From positions 1,054,001 to 1,118,000 of the forward strand of contig NZ_CP054139.1 in the NCBI RefSeq assembly GCF_013283875.1: a stretch of 64,000 nt of DNA, read 5' to 3'. Below are positions 25,194 to 35,400 of this stretch, in pieces. The stretch is from Mucilaginibacter mali. Lineage in GTDB: Bacteria; Bacteroidota; Bacteroidia; Sphingobacteriales; Sphingobacteriaceae. A program made the translations under genes and the position numbers. The first letter of the stretch is position 1; each line of letters begins with the position of its first letter. A model generated the notes under the pieces. That model had not been told where the DNA came from. It was given only the letters and a program-made list of their open reading frames with translations, and did no database searches.

Positions 25194-27575
25194 ATGTGTT
25201 TTCAGCCCGTTATTAAATTCTGCTCCAGCCTTGTTCGTTCTGTTCTTTTGCAAGTTTGTTTAATGCTTGTTTTGGGGCTGTGTATGCTGCCGTTTAATGC
25301 CTGCGCCCAGCAAAAATTCACCATCAGCGGAACCGTTACCGATGCCCAGACCGGCGAGAACCTCATCGGCGCTACTATCACTACTATCGAACTAAAACAA
25401 AACGGCGTTGTAAGTAACGATTTTGGTTTCTACTCGCTTAGTCTGCCCACAGGTACTTATAATGTGCAGATCAGCTACATTGGCTATACCACGGTTAACG
25501 TAAAGATAGATCTGCAAAAAAATACCATCCTTAATCAAACCCTCAATAGCGCCAATGCACTAAACGAGGTAGTGGTAAAAGGTACCAATGCACCAGCCAA
25601 CGAGAATATCAGCAACCCGCAAATGGGGCTAAATAAGCTGGATGCCAATATCATGAACAACGTACCGGTACTGCTTGGCGAAAAAGACATCCTGAAAACT
25701 ATCCAGTTGTTGCCCGGCGTAAAATCAACCGGCGACGCTAATACAGGCTATTACGTGCGTGGCGGTGGGTCTGATCAGAACCTCATCCTGCTGGATGGGG
25801 CGCAGGTGTATAACGCTACGCACCTGTTTGGTTTCTTCTCTATTTTTAATTCGGACGCGATAAAAGATGTAAGCTTGTATAAAGGTGGCATGCCGGCGGC
25901 TTATGGCGGCAGGCTGTCATCGGTACTGGATGTAAAGATGGATGAGGGTAATAACCAAAACTATCACTTCGAGGGTGGAGTGGGATTGATCTCCTCGCGC
26001 ATTAAGGCCGAAGGGCCGCTGGTGAAAGGTAAAAGCTCGTTCATGGTGAGTGCCCGGCGCACCTATGCCGATGTGTTCCTAAAACTCTCGGGCGATTCGA
26101 GCCTGAAAGGCAGCAGCCTGTATTTTTACGATCTGAACGCGAAACTGAATTATAAGCTTGACGATCAGAACACGCTTTACCTGTCAACCTATTATGGTAA
26201 GGATAACATCGGCCTGAAGGATAATTTCAGTACAAACTGGGGTAACTCCACCGCATCGCTGCGCTGGAACCATATCTATAACAGCAAGCTATTTGCCAAT
26301 ACATCGCTGGTGTACAGCAATTATAATTATGCTATTAATAACCTTAGCGATAACAATGTATTCAATGTGGCATCGCGCATAAAAGATCTGAGCCTTAAAC
26401 AGGATTTTACCTGGTTTGCCGGGGCGCGAAATAAGATAACATTCGGAGCTGATATTACGCGTAAGTATATCAAACCGGGTAACATCCAGTCGACCCCGAC
26501 AGCTATCTATAATTCAACCAAAATAGAAGACCGGAGCGCCGACGAATTTGCCGCGTACATTTCGGATGACATGAAGATCGGCAGCCGCATTAACCTGGTT
26601 TACGGCGCGCGGCTCAACTGGTTCAGCCTGCGCGGGCCGGGCACATTTAATACTTATGATGTTAACGGCGTCATTACGTCCACAAAAACCTATAGCAGCG
26701 GGCAATCAGCGCAGGATTACTTGAACCTGGAACCCCGCTTCAGTGCTAATTATACTATAAATGAGGCTAATGCCGTTAAAGCATCGTACAATCATAATAC
26801 GCAAAATATTCACCTGTTATCAAACTCAACAGCCGCCTTGCCTACCGATATTTATATCATGAGCAGTAATAACGTTAAGCCCGGCATAGCCGACCAGGTA
26901 TCGCTTGGGTACTACCGTAATTTGCAGCATAACCAATATGAGTTTTCGGCCGAGGTATACTACAAAAAGCTGCAAAACCAGATCGACTATAAAAACAACG
27001 CGCAACTGCTGGCTAACGAGAATGTGGAATCGCAACTGCTGTACGGCGTTGGCAGGGCTTACGGCCTGGAACTGTATCTTAAAAAGAAATACGGTCGCTT
27101 GAATGGCTGGATAGGCTACACGCTTTCGCGGGTGGAGAATAAATTTGACGCGATAAATAATGGCAACTACTTCCCCGCCCGGCAGGACCGCACGCACGAG
27201 GTATCGTTTGTGGGTATATACCAGTTGAAGCCGCGCGTTACACTTTCGGCGGTGTTTGTGTATGGTTCGGGCAACGCGGTAACCTTCCCCAGCGGCAAGT
27301 ATAAGGTTGGCGGGGTTACCACGTATTATTATTCAGCACGTAACGGGTACAGGCTGCCGTCAGACAATCGTTTAGACCTTGGGGTTACCTTTGATGGTAA
27401 GCTGCATAAAAAATATCATTCGGGCTGGACGTTTGGCATATATAATGTGTATAATCGTAAAAACCCTTATAGTGTGATATTTAAGGACACCAAGGATAGC
27501 CCGCCGCGCACCGAAGCTGTAGAGACCAGCCTGTTCGGCATTATCCCATCGGTAACCTGGAACTTTAAATTTTAG
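25194..27575 (+). CDS. TonB-dependent outer membrane receptor with carboxypeptidase-like N-domain
   Basis: The 793-residue protein has a signal peptide (about 1-39, ending NACAQ), a carboxypeptidase-like regulatory beta-sandwich (FTISGTVTDAQTGENLIGATI, about 41-125), a plug domain (DILKTIQLLPGVKSTGDANTGYYVRGG region) and a beta-barrel ending in the aromatic WNFKF. It belongs to the receptor branch paired with DUF4249 lipoproteins, as here: that gene starts 5 bases after the stop. A substrate is not indicated; the group imports diverse compounds. A second ATG at residue 24 would shorten the signal. Confidence 0.9.
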   Translation: MCFQPVIKFCSSLVRSVLLQVCLMLVLGLCMLPFNACAQQKFTISGTVTDAQTGENLIGATITTIELKQNGVVSNDFGFYSLSLPTGTYNVQISYIGYTTVNVKIDLQKNTILNQTLNSANALNEVVVKGTNAPANENISNPQMGLNKLDANIMNNVPVLLGEKDILKTIQLLPGVKSTGDANTGYYVRGGGSDQNLILLDGAQVYNATHLFGFFSIFNSDAIKDVSLYKGGMPAAYGGRLSSVLDVKMDEGNNQNYHFEGGVGLISSRIKAEGPLVKGKSSFMVSARRTYADVFLKLSGDSSLKGSSLYFYDLNAKLNYKLDDQNTLYLSTYYGKDNIGLKDNFSTNWGNSTASLRWNHIYNSKLFANTSLVYSNYNYAINNLSDNNVFNVASRIKDLSLKQDFTWFAGARNKITFGADITRKYIKPGNIQSTPTAIYNSTKIEDRSADEFAAYISDDMKIGSRINLVYGARLNWFSLRGPGTFNTYDVNGVITSTKTYSSGQSAQDYLNLEPRFSANYTINEANAVKASYNHNTQNIHLLSNSTAALPTDIYIMSSNNVKPGIADQVSLGYYRNLQHNQYEFSAEVYYKKLQNQIDYKNNAQLLANENVESQLLYGVGRAYGLELYLKKKYGRLNGWIGYTLSRVENKFDAINNGNYFPARQDRTHEVSFVGIYQLKPRVTLSAVFVYGSGNAVTFPSGKYKVGGVTTYYYSARNGYRLPSDNRLDLGVTFDGKLHKKYHSGWTFGIYNVYNRKNPYSVIFKDTKDSPPRTEAVETSLFGIIPSVTWNFKF

Positions 27576-27579
27576 ATCT

Positions 27580-28371
27580 GTGCGTAGATACTTATTGCTG
27601 ATACCGGCTTCAATCCTGCACATGGCCATTGCGTCGTGCCAGCGGGTTATTGATATTAAGATCGGCAATAACGATGAAAAGATAGTGATAGAGGGTAAAC
27701 TCACCAATGTTGCAGGTGTGCAAACCATCACTATATCTAAAACAGTTGCTTATGATGATGCCAATGTTTACCCGCCCGTAACCGGTGCCGCGGTTACGGT
27801 AGCCAGCACTACGGGAACAACCACTTTTAAAGAAACACAACCCGGTCAGTATACCCTAGCTAATACCCGGGGGCGTTCGGGCACGGCTTATACCATGACC
27901 GTAAAACTGGGCGATAAAACCTACACTGCCACATCGGTTATGCCCAACCAGGTTACGCTCGATTCGATAAATATCAGTGGCCTGGCAGTAGGTAAAAAAA
28001 CGGTAAAAACGGTATCAGCCTTTTACCACGACCCGCCGGATGCTGTCAATCAATACAATTTCCTGATGTTTGTGAACGGTGTACAGGTAAAGCAGGTATT
28101 TACAATTAACGATAACCTTAGCAACGGCCGCATTGTAAACAGCACCCTTTATCAATACGATATCGAACTAAAAACCGGCGACAAGGTAGAAGTGGAGATG
28201 CAGTGCATCGATAAAAACGTGTACAATTACTGGTACAATCTCGGTCAGCAGGGCGGCAACGGGCCGGCCAATTCGGCTACGCCATCCAATCCAACATCCA
28301 ACATCAGCAACGGTGCATTAGGCTATTTCAGTGCGTATACCGTGCAGCGCAAGAGTATAATGGTGCTTTAA
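27580..28371 (+). CDS. DUF4249 family outer membrane lipoprotein
   Basis: The 263-residue product starts at GTG (MRRYLLLIPASILHMAIASC), 4 bases after the receptor stop. The signal ends in a lipobox with Cys20. The DUF4249 fold is recognisable by VIEGKLTNVAGVQTITISKTV, then the PVTGAAVTVASTTG and KLGDKTYTATSVMP segments. These lipoproteins accompany TonB receptors, by analogy with SusD, and probably help capture the ligand. It ends with an insertion-rich Asn/Ser tail and is shorter than many family members (about 300-400 residues), so the C-terminus may be trimmed. Confidence 0.85.
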   Translation: MRRYLLLIPASILHMAIASCQRVIDIKIGNNDEKIVIEGKLTNVAGVQTITISKTVAYDDANVYPPVTGAAVTVASTTGTTTFKETQPGQYTLANTRGRSGTAYTMTVKLGDKTYTATSVMPNQVTLDSINISGLAVGKKTVKTVSAFYHDPPDAVNQYNFLMFVNGVQVKQVFTINDNLSNGRIVNSTLYQYDIELKTGDKVEVEMQCIDKNVYNYWYNLGQQGGNGPANSATPSNPTSNISNGALGYFSAYTVQRKSIMVL

Positions 28372-28450
28372 CCCCCCCCAGCCCCCTAAAGGGGAGCACG
28401 CCTTTTAAGACATTTTGCCCATTCACTCCCCCTTTAGGGGGCTGGGGGGC
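28372..28450. repeat. Inverted C-rich repeat, second copy
   Basis: CCCCCCAGCCCCCTAAAGGGG and its inverse (CCCCTTTAGGGGGCTGGGGGG) frame about 79 bp between convergent genes. It is the same family as 5095-5254, and both sit between convergent genes. Confidence 0.75.
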
Positions 28451-28455
28451 TCGGC

Positions 28456-28842
28456 TTATTTCCTCGCCAGCAGATCCCTTATCTCAGTAAGCAATATTTC
28501 CTCCTTGGTAGGCGCAGGTGGCGCGGCGGGGGCGGCCTCTTCTTTCTTTTTGGTAGCGTTGATGCCTTTAATGATGAGGAATAAGGCTACGGCTACGATA
28601 AGGAACGAAATAATTTGCGACAGGAAGTTGCCGTATTTAATAGCCGTTCCGGGTATTACCAGTTCGCTCAGGTTGGTTAAGTGAGCAGCTTTAAGCGCCG
28701 GGGTGAGGATAGCCGGGGTGATGATATCATCAACCAACGAACTTACGATCTTGCCGAAAGCCGCGCCAATTACCACAGCCACAGCCAGATCTATCACATT
28801 GCCTTTAATGGCAAATTCCTTAAATTCTTTAACAAAGCCCAT
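28456..28842 (-). CDS. mscL: Large-conductance mechanosensitive channel MscL
   Basis: The 128-residue channel opens at high membrane tension to release solutes. It starts [33 protein letters not shown], the classic N-terminus with the gate helix. The second helix is at residues 67-88 ([18 protein letters not shown]), followed by a charged C-terminal bundle ([17 protein letters not shown]). The length fits the family. It is transcribed singly, convergent with the DUF4249 gene. Confidence 0.96.
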   Translation of the reverse strand: MGFVKEFKEFAIKGNVIDLAVAVVIGAAFGKIVSSLVDDIITPAILTPALKAAHLTNLSELVIPGTAIKYGNFLSQIISFLIVAVALFLIIKGINATKKKEEAAPAAPPAPTKEEILLTEIRDLLARK

Positions 28843-28980
28843 AGATTGAAATTTTTATTTGTGATTAATAAATTCTACTTCAAAATGAAGTTAAGGCATT
28901 ATTTATAGAAACCAAAAACAAATAAAAGGTTTTACACTTTACATCAAATGCCGGCGTTTTTATTTCGACATAATTTGATG

Positions 28981-28988
28981 TAATTTTG
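28981..28988 (+). promoter_or_regulatory. Candidate -7 promoter element for rpoN
   Basis: TAATTTTG matches TAnnTTTG and lies 14 bases before the rpoN ATG. No clear -33 match was found. Confidence 0.4.
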
Positions 28989-29002
28989 GCGCTATCTAAC
29001 AT

Positions 29003-30478
29003 ATGCTAAAACAGAATCTTCAACAAAAACTATTACAAAAATTATCTCCGCAGCAAATTCAGTTTATTAAGTTGCTGCAGGTGCCAACCGTATCGTTAGA
29101 TACCCGCATTAAGGAGGAACTGGAGGAAAACCCCGCGCTTGAAGATTTTAGCCTGACCAATATGAGCGAGCCCGAGGAGCAATACCCCGACCGCGACCCC
29201 GACGAAGATAACTACAGCAGCGACGACGATATGGGGGGCTCTGATGAATTTAACATCGACGACTACCTGCAGGAAGATAACGTGAACGATTACGGCTCGC
29301 GCTACGACCAAAACGGAGATGATGACGAAGACCGTAAAGAGATCCCCATTGCCGTTCAGTCATCTTTCTTCGAGAACCTGCAATCGCAGCTTGACCTGTT
29401 ACCGCTTACCGAAAAAGATTTCCGTATCGGGCAGCAAATTATAGGTAGTTTGGATGACGACGGCTACCTGCGCCGCCCCATCACTTCGCTTACCGACGAT
29501 CTGGCCTTTTCGCAAAACGTGATGGCCGAGGACGAGGAGGTAGAGGAGATGCTGAAGGTGATCCAAACTTTCGACCCGGCGGGCGTTGGCGCGCGCACCC
29601 TGCAGGAGTGCCTGCTGATACAACTGCGCAAGAAAGACGCGAACGATCCTGTTATTAAAAAAGCCATTATTGTAGTTGAGGATTACCTGGATGAGTTTAC
29701 CCGCAAGCACTACGATAAACTGGAAAAGGTGCTTAATATGGACTCGATGGAGTTGCGCGCCGTAGTGAGCGAGATACTGAAGCTAAACCCCAAGCCCGGT
29801 GACAGCAACGAGGTGAATACCAAACAAATGCAGGTGATCCCCGATTTTCATATCACCAATAACGACGGCACACTGGTATTGACCCTTAACGCTAAAAACG
29901 CGCCCGAGCTACGCGTAAGCCGTTCGTACCAGGATATGTTTGAGCATTACGATAAGGCATCGCAAAAGGATAAGAAGCTGAAAGAAGCTGTGCAGTTTGT
30001 AAAGCAAAAGCTCGATTCGGCCAAGTGGTTTATCGATGCGATAAAACAACGCCAGCAAACCCTGCTGAAAACCATGAATGCCATTATGCATTACCAGTAC
30101 GATTTCTTTTTGACTGGCGATGAAAAGAACCTGAAGCCGATGATCCTGAAAGATATCGCCGATAAAATTGGTATGGATATCTCTACGGTATCGCGTGTGG
30201 CCAACTCCAAATATGTGCAGACCGAATACGGTACCTTCCTGCTGAAATCTTTCTTTAGCGAAGCCATCCAAACCGAAAGCGGTGAGGAAGTATCCAACAA
30301 AGAGGTGAAGAAGATACTTGAAGAGCATATTGGCAAGGAAGATAAACGCCACCCGCTGGCCGACGAAAAACTCACCGAAATATTAAAGGATGCAGGCTAC
30401 AACATCGCCCGCCGCACCGTAGCCAAATACCGCGAACAGATGAACATACCGGTGGCGAGACTTAGAAAGGAGTTGTAA
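29003..30478 (+). CDS. rpoN: RNA polymerase sigma-54 factor
   Basis: The 491-residue sigma factor has the glutamine- and leucine-rich region I (MLKQNLQQKLLQKLSPQQIQFIKLLQ), a very acidic region II (residues 60-110), the core-binding domain, and at the C-terminus the RpoN box ARRTVAKYRE. The HTH region KDIADKIGMDISTVSRVAN is clear. It needs AAA+ enhancer-binding activators, none of which are in the window. The acidic insertion is longer than in E. coli, as in other Bacteroidota. Confidence 0.96.
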   Translation: MLKQNLQQKLLQKLSPQQIQFIKLLQVPTVSLDTRIKEELEENPALEDFSLTNMSEPEEQYPDRDPDEDNYSSDDDMGGSDEFNIDDYLQEDNVNDYGSRYDQNGDDDEDRKEIPIAVQSSFFENLQSQLDLLPLTEKDFRIGQQIIGSLDDDGYLRRPITSLTDDLAFSQNVMAEDEEVEEMLKVIQTFDPAGVGARTLQECLLIQLRKKDANDPVIKKAIIVVEDYLDEFTRKHYDKLEKVLNMDSMELRAVVSEILKLNPKPGDSNEVNTKQMQVIPDFHITNNDGTLVLTLNAKNAPELRVSRSYQDMFEHYDKASQKDKKLKEAVQFVKQKLDSAKWFIDAIKQRQQTLLKTMNAIMHYQYDFFLTGDEKNLKPMILKDIADKIGMDISTVSRVANSKYVQTEYGTFLLKSFFSEAIQTESGEEVSNKEVKKILEEHIGKEDKRHPLADEKLTEILKDAGYNIARRTVAKYREQMNIPVARLRKEL

Positions 30479-30512
30479 CTACGCTGTTAAAATGTTTGTG
30501 AATAACATATCT

Positions 30513-31316
30513 TTAAGCCTTTATGGAAGTTGCCGGCTTCCACATCCAAAGTATCAAAATACTTAACAACGCAACAATAATGTAAGGAATTACCACGTTT
30601 AAAACGCCGTATGTAGCCTGGCTGTTAATAATGATCAACCCTGAATTTCCTCCTCCCGAAGCGCGGGGTATTAGTAGTTGCAGGTAGTTCCAACCAAGAT
30701 GAATGCCTATAGGCAGCATCAGGCTTTTAGTTTTAATATACGCGAGCCCAAAAAGTACCGACCCTATACCTGTGCATAACATAGTTATCGCAATATCACT
30801 ACTGCTCATTTTATGATCCATAAGATGCATTAAACCAAAAGGTATCGCTATTATCAATTGTACTATCCACGGCGAATAGCGTTTTAATAAAGTTTGAAAA
30901 GGATACCCCCTGAATACAAATTCCTGGACAAATGCAGACCATAGGCAAATTAAAAAGGACATGATTAAATACATAGGAGCAACCTTGCAGTTAAACAACC
31001 ATGTATCCTTCGTTAAGAATACCGTTAAGGCGAAACACCCCAGCAACATTAAAGCGCCTATACCAAGCCCATTAAAAAAATAGCTTACTTGCTTTTTATT
31101 GAGTGGAATAAAACCCAACGATAGCAAAGACTTATTCTCCATAGTTAAAAATATCCAGCTTAAAGCCAATGAAACCAAAAAGAAAAAGGCAAAATCATTG
31201 AACATAGGTAATATGCCCGTAATTAGGGTTGCACCCCACAAAGCCAGGAAATAGATGAGTACCTTTAACCAGGCGGGTAAATTTTGAATAAATACTTTCA
31301 TTGTACTTTTTAGCAA
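30513..31316 (-). CDS. CPBP-family intramembrane metalloprotease
   Basis: The 267-residue membrane protein (a start at M6, 31301, is also possible) has about eight segments and the CPBP/Rce1-like motifs: QEFVFRGYPFQ in the first (glutamate and arginine present), FGLMHLMDHK in the second, and IGIHLGWNYLQ in the third. The motif residues are complete, so activity is possible. Some members protect against bacteriocins or mature peptides; no such link is evident at this locus. A second CPBP protein is at 57029. Confidence 0.85.
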   Translation of the reverse strand: MLKSTMKVFIQNLPAWLKVLIYFLALWGATLITGILPMFNDFAFFFLVSLALSWIFLTMENKSLLSLGFIPLNKKQVSYFFNGLGIGALMLLGCFALTVFLTKDTWLFNCKVAPMYLIMSFLICLWSAFVQEFVFRGYPFQTLLKRYSPWIVQLIIAIPFGLMHLMDHKMSSSDIAITMLCTGIGSVLFGLAYIKTKSLMLPIGIHLGWNYLQLLIPRASGGGNSGLIIINSQATYGVLNVVIPYIIVALLSILILWMWKPATSIKA

Positions 31317-31453
31317 ATAGCGTGATTTGAGAAAAAAGTATCAATAAATAATCGGCGAAACCACGTTTGTTTTCGGTAAACGTACCGTATTCACCTGTTA
31401 AGTATTAATTATATATTATATGAGCAAAAATGTCTTTATGACTGGGCATTAAG

Positions 31454-32473
31454 TTAAAACCCGTGTTGTGGGCAGCGTACCTTATACTTGTTGTTCAGCA
31501 AAATACCGATCACAATTTCGTGTGTGCCGTTGCTTACGGTTTTTAGGGCCGATGTAGTAAGATCGTACGAATAGCCTACGTTGATGGTTGAACTGATATT
31601 GAAACCGGCCAGCGCGCCGAACGAATCATCTTTACGGTACGATCCTCCTATCCAAAATATATCGCGGAAAGCCATTTTTAGGTTCACATCAAAGGTAGTA
31701 GGCACAGGTTGTATCACTTTTACAAGTACCGATGGCAGCAGGGCCACATCGTCGCCCATTGGCACTTTTACGCCGGCTGTAAAAAAGTAGTGCGGTACCG
31801 TTTGGCTTTGGGTTACGTTGCTGGTGGTATTAAAATACAGGTTTTGCTTTAACAATTGCTGTACCGATACGCCCATAAAGTAATTACCCGAATAGGCCCA
31901 TATACCCGCGCTCAGGTCGGGCTTCCATTGGCTGGCATTGCCGTTTACAATTACCGGGTCGGGTTGAGTATCTGCAACCGTAATTTCGGCCAGGTTTAGG
32001 CCAATATGGTTAACACCGGCCGATACGCCTACTGCCAGGTTAAGGTTTGAGGTTAGGCCCAGGTGATAGGCATAGCTCAGGTCCATATTGGTTTGGGTGA
32101 TAGGGCCGGTTTTGTCGGACACTAAAGAAAAACCTACACCGTGATGCGGTTCGGATGCCATGTAATCCTGCGTATAGCTGCGGCTGTAGGGGTTTGCGCC
32201 ATCGCCGGGCATGGCGGTAGCATCGCCCTGCACAAAATTGCGGCCTATAGGGCCGTTGATGGTAATATAACTGGTTACAGGTGCGCCGTCCAGCCCTGTC
32301 CACTGGCTGCGATAGCCGGCTTTAAGGTCTACATAGTTTTCAATACCGCTTACCGCGGGGTTCAATAAAAAGCTATTGAACACATATTGGGTATACTGCG
32401 GGCGTTGCTGGGCGCATGCCAATTGCACCAGCCCGGCCAAAATCCCTCCGCACAATAATAATATCCGCTTCAT
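31454..32473 (-). CDS. PorP/SprF family type IX secretion membrane protein
   Basis: The 339-residue outer membrane beta-barrel starts at MKRILLLCGGILAG, with a signal peptide ending ACAQ. Family marks are YTQYVFNSFLLNPAVSG and AGYRSQWTGLDGAP, with a C-terminal strand (HEIVIGILLNNKYKV). It lies directly downstream of, and 11 bases from, the giant PKD protein gene on the same strand. PorP/SprF proteins anchor or guide proteins with a gliding-type (type B) C-terminal domain at the cell surface, so the pairing is functional. The longer frame is discarded: it begins inside the PKD gene. Confidence 0.93.
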   Translation of the reverse strand: MKRILLLCGGILAGLVQLACAQQRPQYTQYVFNSFLLNPAVSGIENYVDLKAGYRSQWTGLDGAPVTSYITINGPIGRNFVQGDATAMPGDGANPYSRSYTQDYMASEPHHGVGFSLVSDKTGPITQTNMDLSYAYHLGLTSNLNLAVGVSAGVNHIGLNLAEITVADTQPDPVIVNGNASQWKPDLSAGIWAYSGNYFMGVSVQQLLKQNLYFNTTSNVTQSQTVPHYFFTAGVKVPMGDDVALLPSVLVKVIQPVPTTFDVNLKMAFRDIFWIGGSYRKDDSFGALAGFNISSTINVGYSYDLTTSALKTVSNGTHEIVIGILLNNKYKVRCPQHGF

Positions 32474-32484
32474 TAAATTTAAAC

Positions 32485-35400
32485 CTACCTGATTATAGTT
32501 ATACTGCCACTGATGACCTTTCGGCCGTTTTTCGGGTTGATAATATAGTAGTAGGTACCCACAGGCAGGGTGGCGCCCTGGTAGGTGCCATCCCACGGTA
32601 CAGGGTAACCAACAGACGAATATAGCTTTTCTCCCAATCGGTTGTATACTTCAACCGTACAATTTGGATAAGTATCTAAATATTTTATTTCCCAGCGGTC
32701 GTTAAACCCATCATTATTGGGTGTGAAGGTGTTAGGCACCACCGGCGCTTTAAGCACGCTTACATGCACTACCGACGATTTACTGCAGCCATTGGCCGTT
32801 GTTACCGTAAGCATATAATCGGTATCATCAGTTGGCGAGGCTATGGGACTAAGCACATCGTCGTGATCTAAACCAATGGCCTTGCCACCGTTGGCCAGCG
32901 TCCATTTGTATTGAAGCGGTTGCGGACCGGCGCTGGCATTAATGGTGATGCTGCCACCCTGCAAAACATGCAGATTGGGGCCGGCATTGGCGGTAGGAGT
33001 GGGGTAAACGGTTACCGACAGCGTGGTATCGAACGCGCATTGGGTATTATCATTTGCAAAAGTATAATGGATATTAAATGTGCCGGGGCCGGCCTTTGCC
33101 GGATCGAACAGACCCGAAGCGGATACGCCTGTACCACTGAACGTGCCTGTGCCATTGCCATAAACCACGCTAACCGGAATTTGCACCGGGGCAGCCTCCT
33201 GGCATAGCGGGCCTATTGGCGTTACTTTAGCATAAGGATTGGCATTTATCACAACATTTTTCACCTCGCTTACACTTACGCAGCTTTCGCCCGAGTAAGC
33301 TTCCATTTTTACAGCATAAGTTTTAGACGGCTGATTATTAAATAAACCATAATTATGATGATATATCCGGTCTGCAGGGAATTGATCTTTGGTGTAGATT
33401 ACGGTTTGACCGGGGTTATTATTGTAGTCAAAATACCATACCAGCCTGGTGATATTGCCAAAGTTAACCGTCGAATTATCTTTAAATAAGGCATCATCGC
33501 TGCTACAGGTTGGAGCAGGGATATCAAACAAAGCTTTAGGAGTATCGCCATTAACGGTAAACTGCTGCGATTTGGTGACTATGCAACCGTTTTTTGAGGT
33601 AATTGTTAAGCTAACCGTATAATTGCCTACCTGTGTGTATTGATGCTTAGGATTTTGCAGCTGTGAAGTATTTGGATTAATCGCGGTTGATCGTGTCGCA
33701 TCGCCAAAATCCCACGACCAGGTAAATTGTCCTTCCGATCCATCGGCAATGGTACTCTTATCCGTAAATTGTGCGAAGGCATCTGAAAGGCAAACATCGG
33801 GCAGGATAAAATCAACCACCGGCAACGGATTAACAATAACACTATTAATAACTGTATTGCTGCACCCTGTGCTGCTGGTAACCGTTAACGATATTTGGTA
33901 CGTACCTGTTGCTGCAAACTGGTGCGGAAAAGGCTGGCCGTTTGTTTTTTGAACTGTAGCCGTACCATCGCCAAAATCCCATAGCCAGGTGGTTAAAGTA
34001 CCCTCGTTAGCTGCCGAAGCCTGCGCATTGAAAGTGATATCCCGTGTCTCGCAATCAGGAGTCGATGTGGTGAATGCTGCGGTTGGAGATTGATTAACAT
34101 GGATGGTTTGTGGAGGAGAGGTTGTAGAGCAGCCGTTTTGGTTCTGAACCGTTAGCATTACGGTATAATCGCCCGGTTTGATAAAAGTATGCTTCGGGTT
34201 TTGATTAGTGACGTTGTTGGGGTTACTCGCTGTAGAATTTGCCGCATCGCCAAAATCCCAGCTCCAGCTTTTAATGCCCACGGTTTTTGGGTCGGTGGTA
34301 TCGGTAAAAGTAACCTCATCGCCGGGGCAGGTACCGGTTGGTTTAACCGAATGGGTAAAATTGGCTGTGGGGACATCAGATATGGTATAGTCAAATTCGA
34401 TATCCTCGTTGCTGCCGCAGTCGTCGGCGTTTTGATTGAATACAGTGGCTACAATGCTATAATTCCCGGGAGTATTATAACTAATAGTGGAAGAATAGTT
34501 ATAAAGATATAGTGTTTGTCCGTTTTTTGTTAAGGTTGAATCGGGCTGGGCGTAAGTGATAGCAACGGGTGTTTTACCATCTTTCATATCCCAGGTTATC
34601 TTTGTGGTTTGATAAGGTATAATTACCCTTGGCTTGTAGGTTACCCCGGCACAGCCTTGCGATACAATGCTGTTAGTGGCCGCGTCCTGCAAATTGATAA
34701 ATTCATTAAGGTTTTTTAGGTCGGTACCGGCGGCGTAGCCGTAGGATTCAAATTGACCAAATCCATAAGCAATAGCATTGAAAGGAGCGGATGCGCTGAT
34801 ATTATGTGTACCTAATGTTGGCCCGGATTTAACAGGTATTTGGGCATATGAATAAGTGGTATTAATGCTTGAGAAATTGGTGTACGAGGCCCCGTCCAAA
34901 ACAAACGATGATACCGCTGTAGTGGGGATAATCACATTAATATAACTTTGCACTATAACCTGCTGGTCTGTAGAATATAAAGTAACATGGTCAAGCCCTT
35001 GTTCAATCGGCGATAAAAATATCATTTCGGGGTCGCCTATCGTTTCAGCAAGATTGTCTACACAATTAATGGTGGCGTTTTGAGTCACTGCATATTGTGC
35101 AACTTGTATTGGCTTATCAGATGTAATTACATTTGAACTTTGTGAATTAAACTCGTAATATAAATTATTTATTAACTGGTTGCTTTGTATAAGCGTCCCG
35201 TTTAAAGTTACTTTTGCAGTAGGGTCGCTGTATATAATGCGAAATACATCGTAGTTGCGCCCTGCAAGCGGGGCTGTAACGTAATTTTTTCCCCATGCGG
35301 CTGTCGGATATACTTGTTGAAATAAATTATCAGCAGATGCTTTAGCGCCCTGAGCCGTATTACAATTAATGGCGAGCCATGTACTTCCCGAATATACAGC

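Noticed and set aside
31790..34512. Several plus-strand frames within the SprF and PKD genes
   Set aside because: They are antisense shadows of genes with clear signal peptides and domains.
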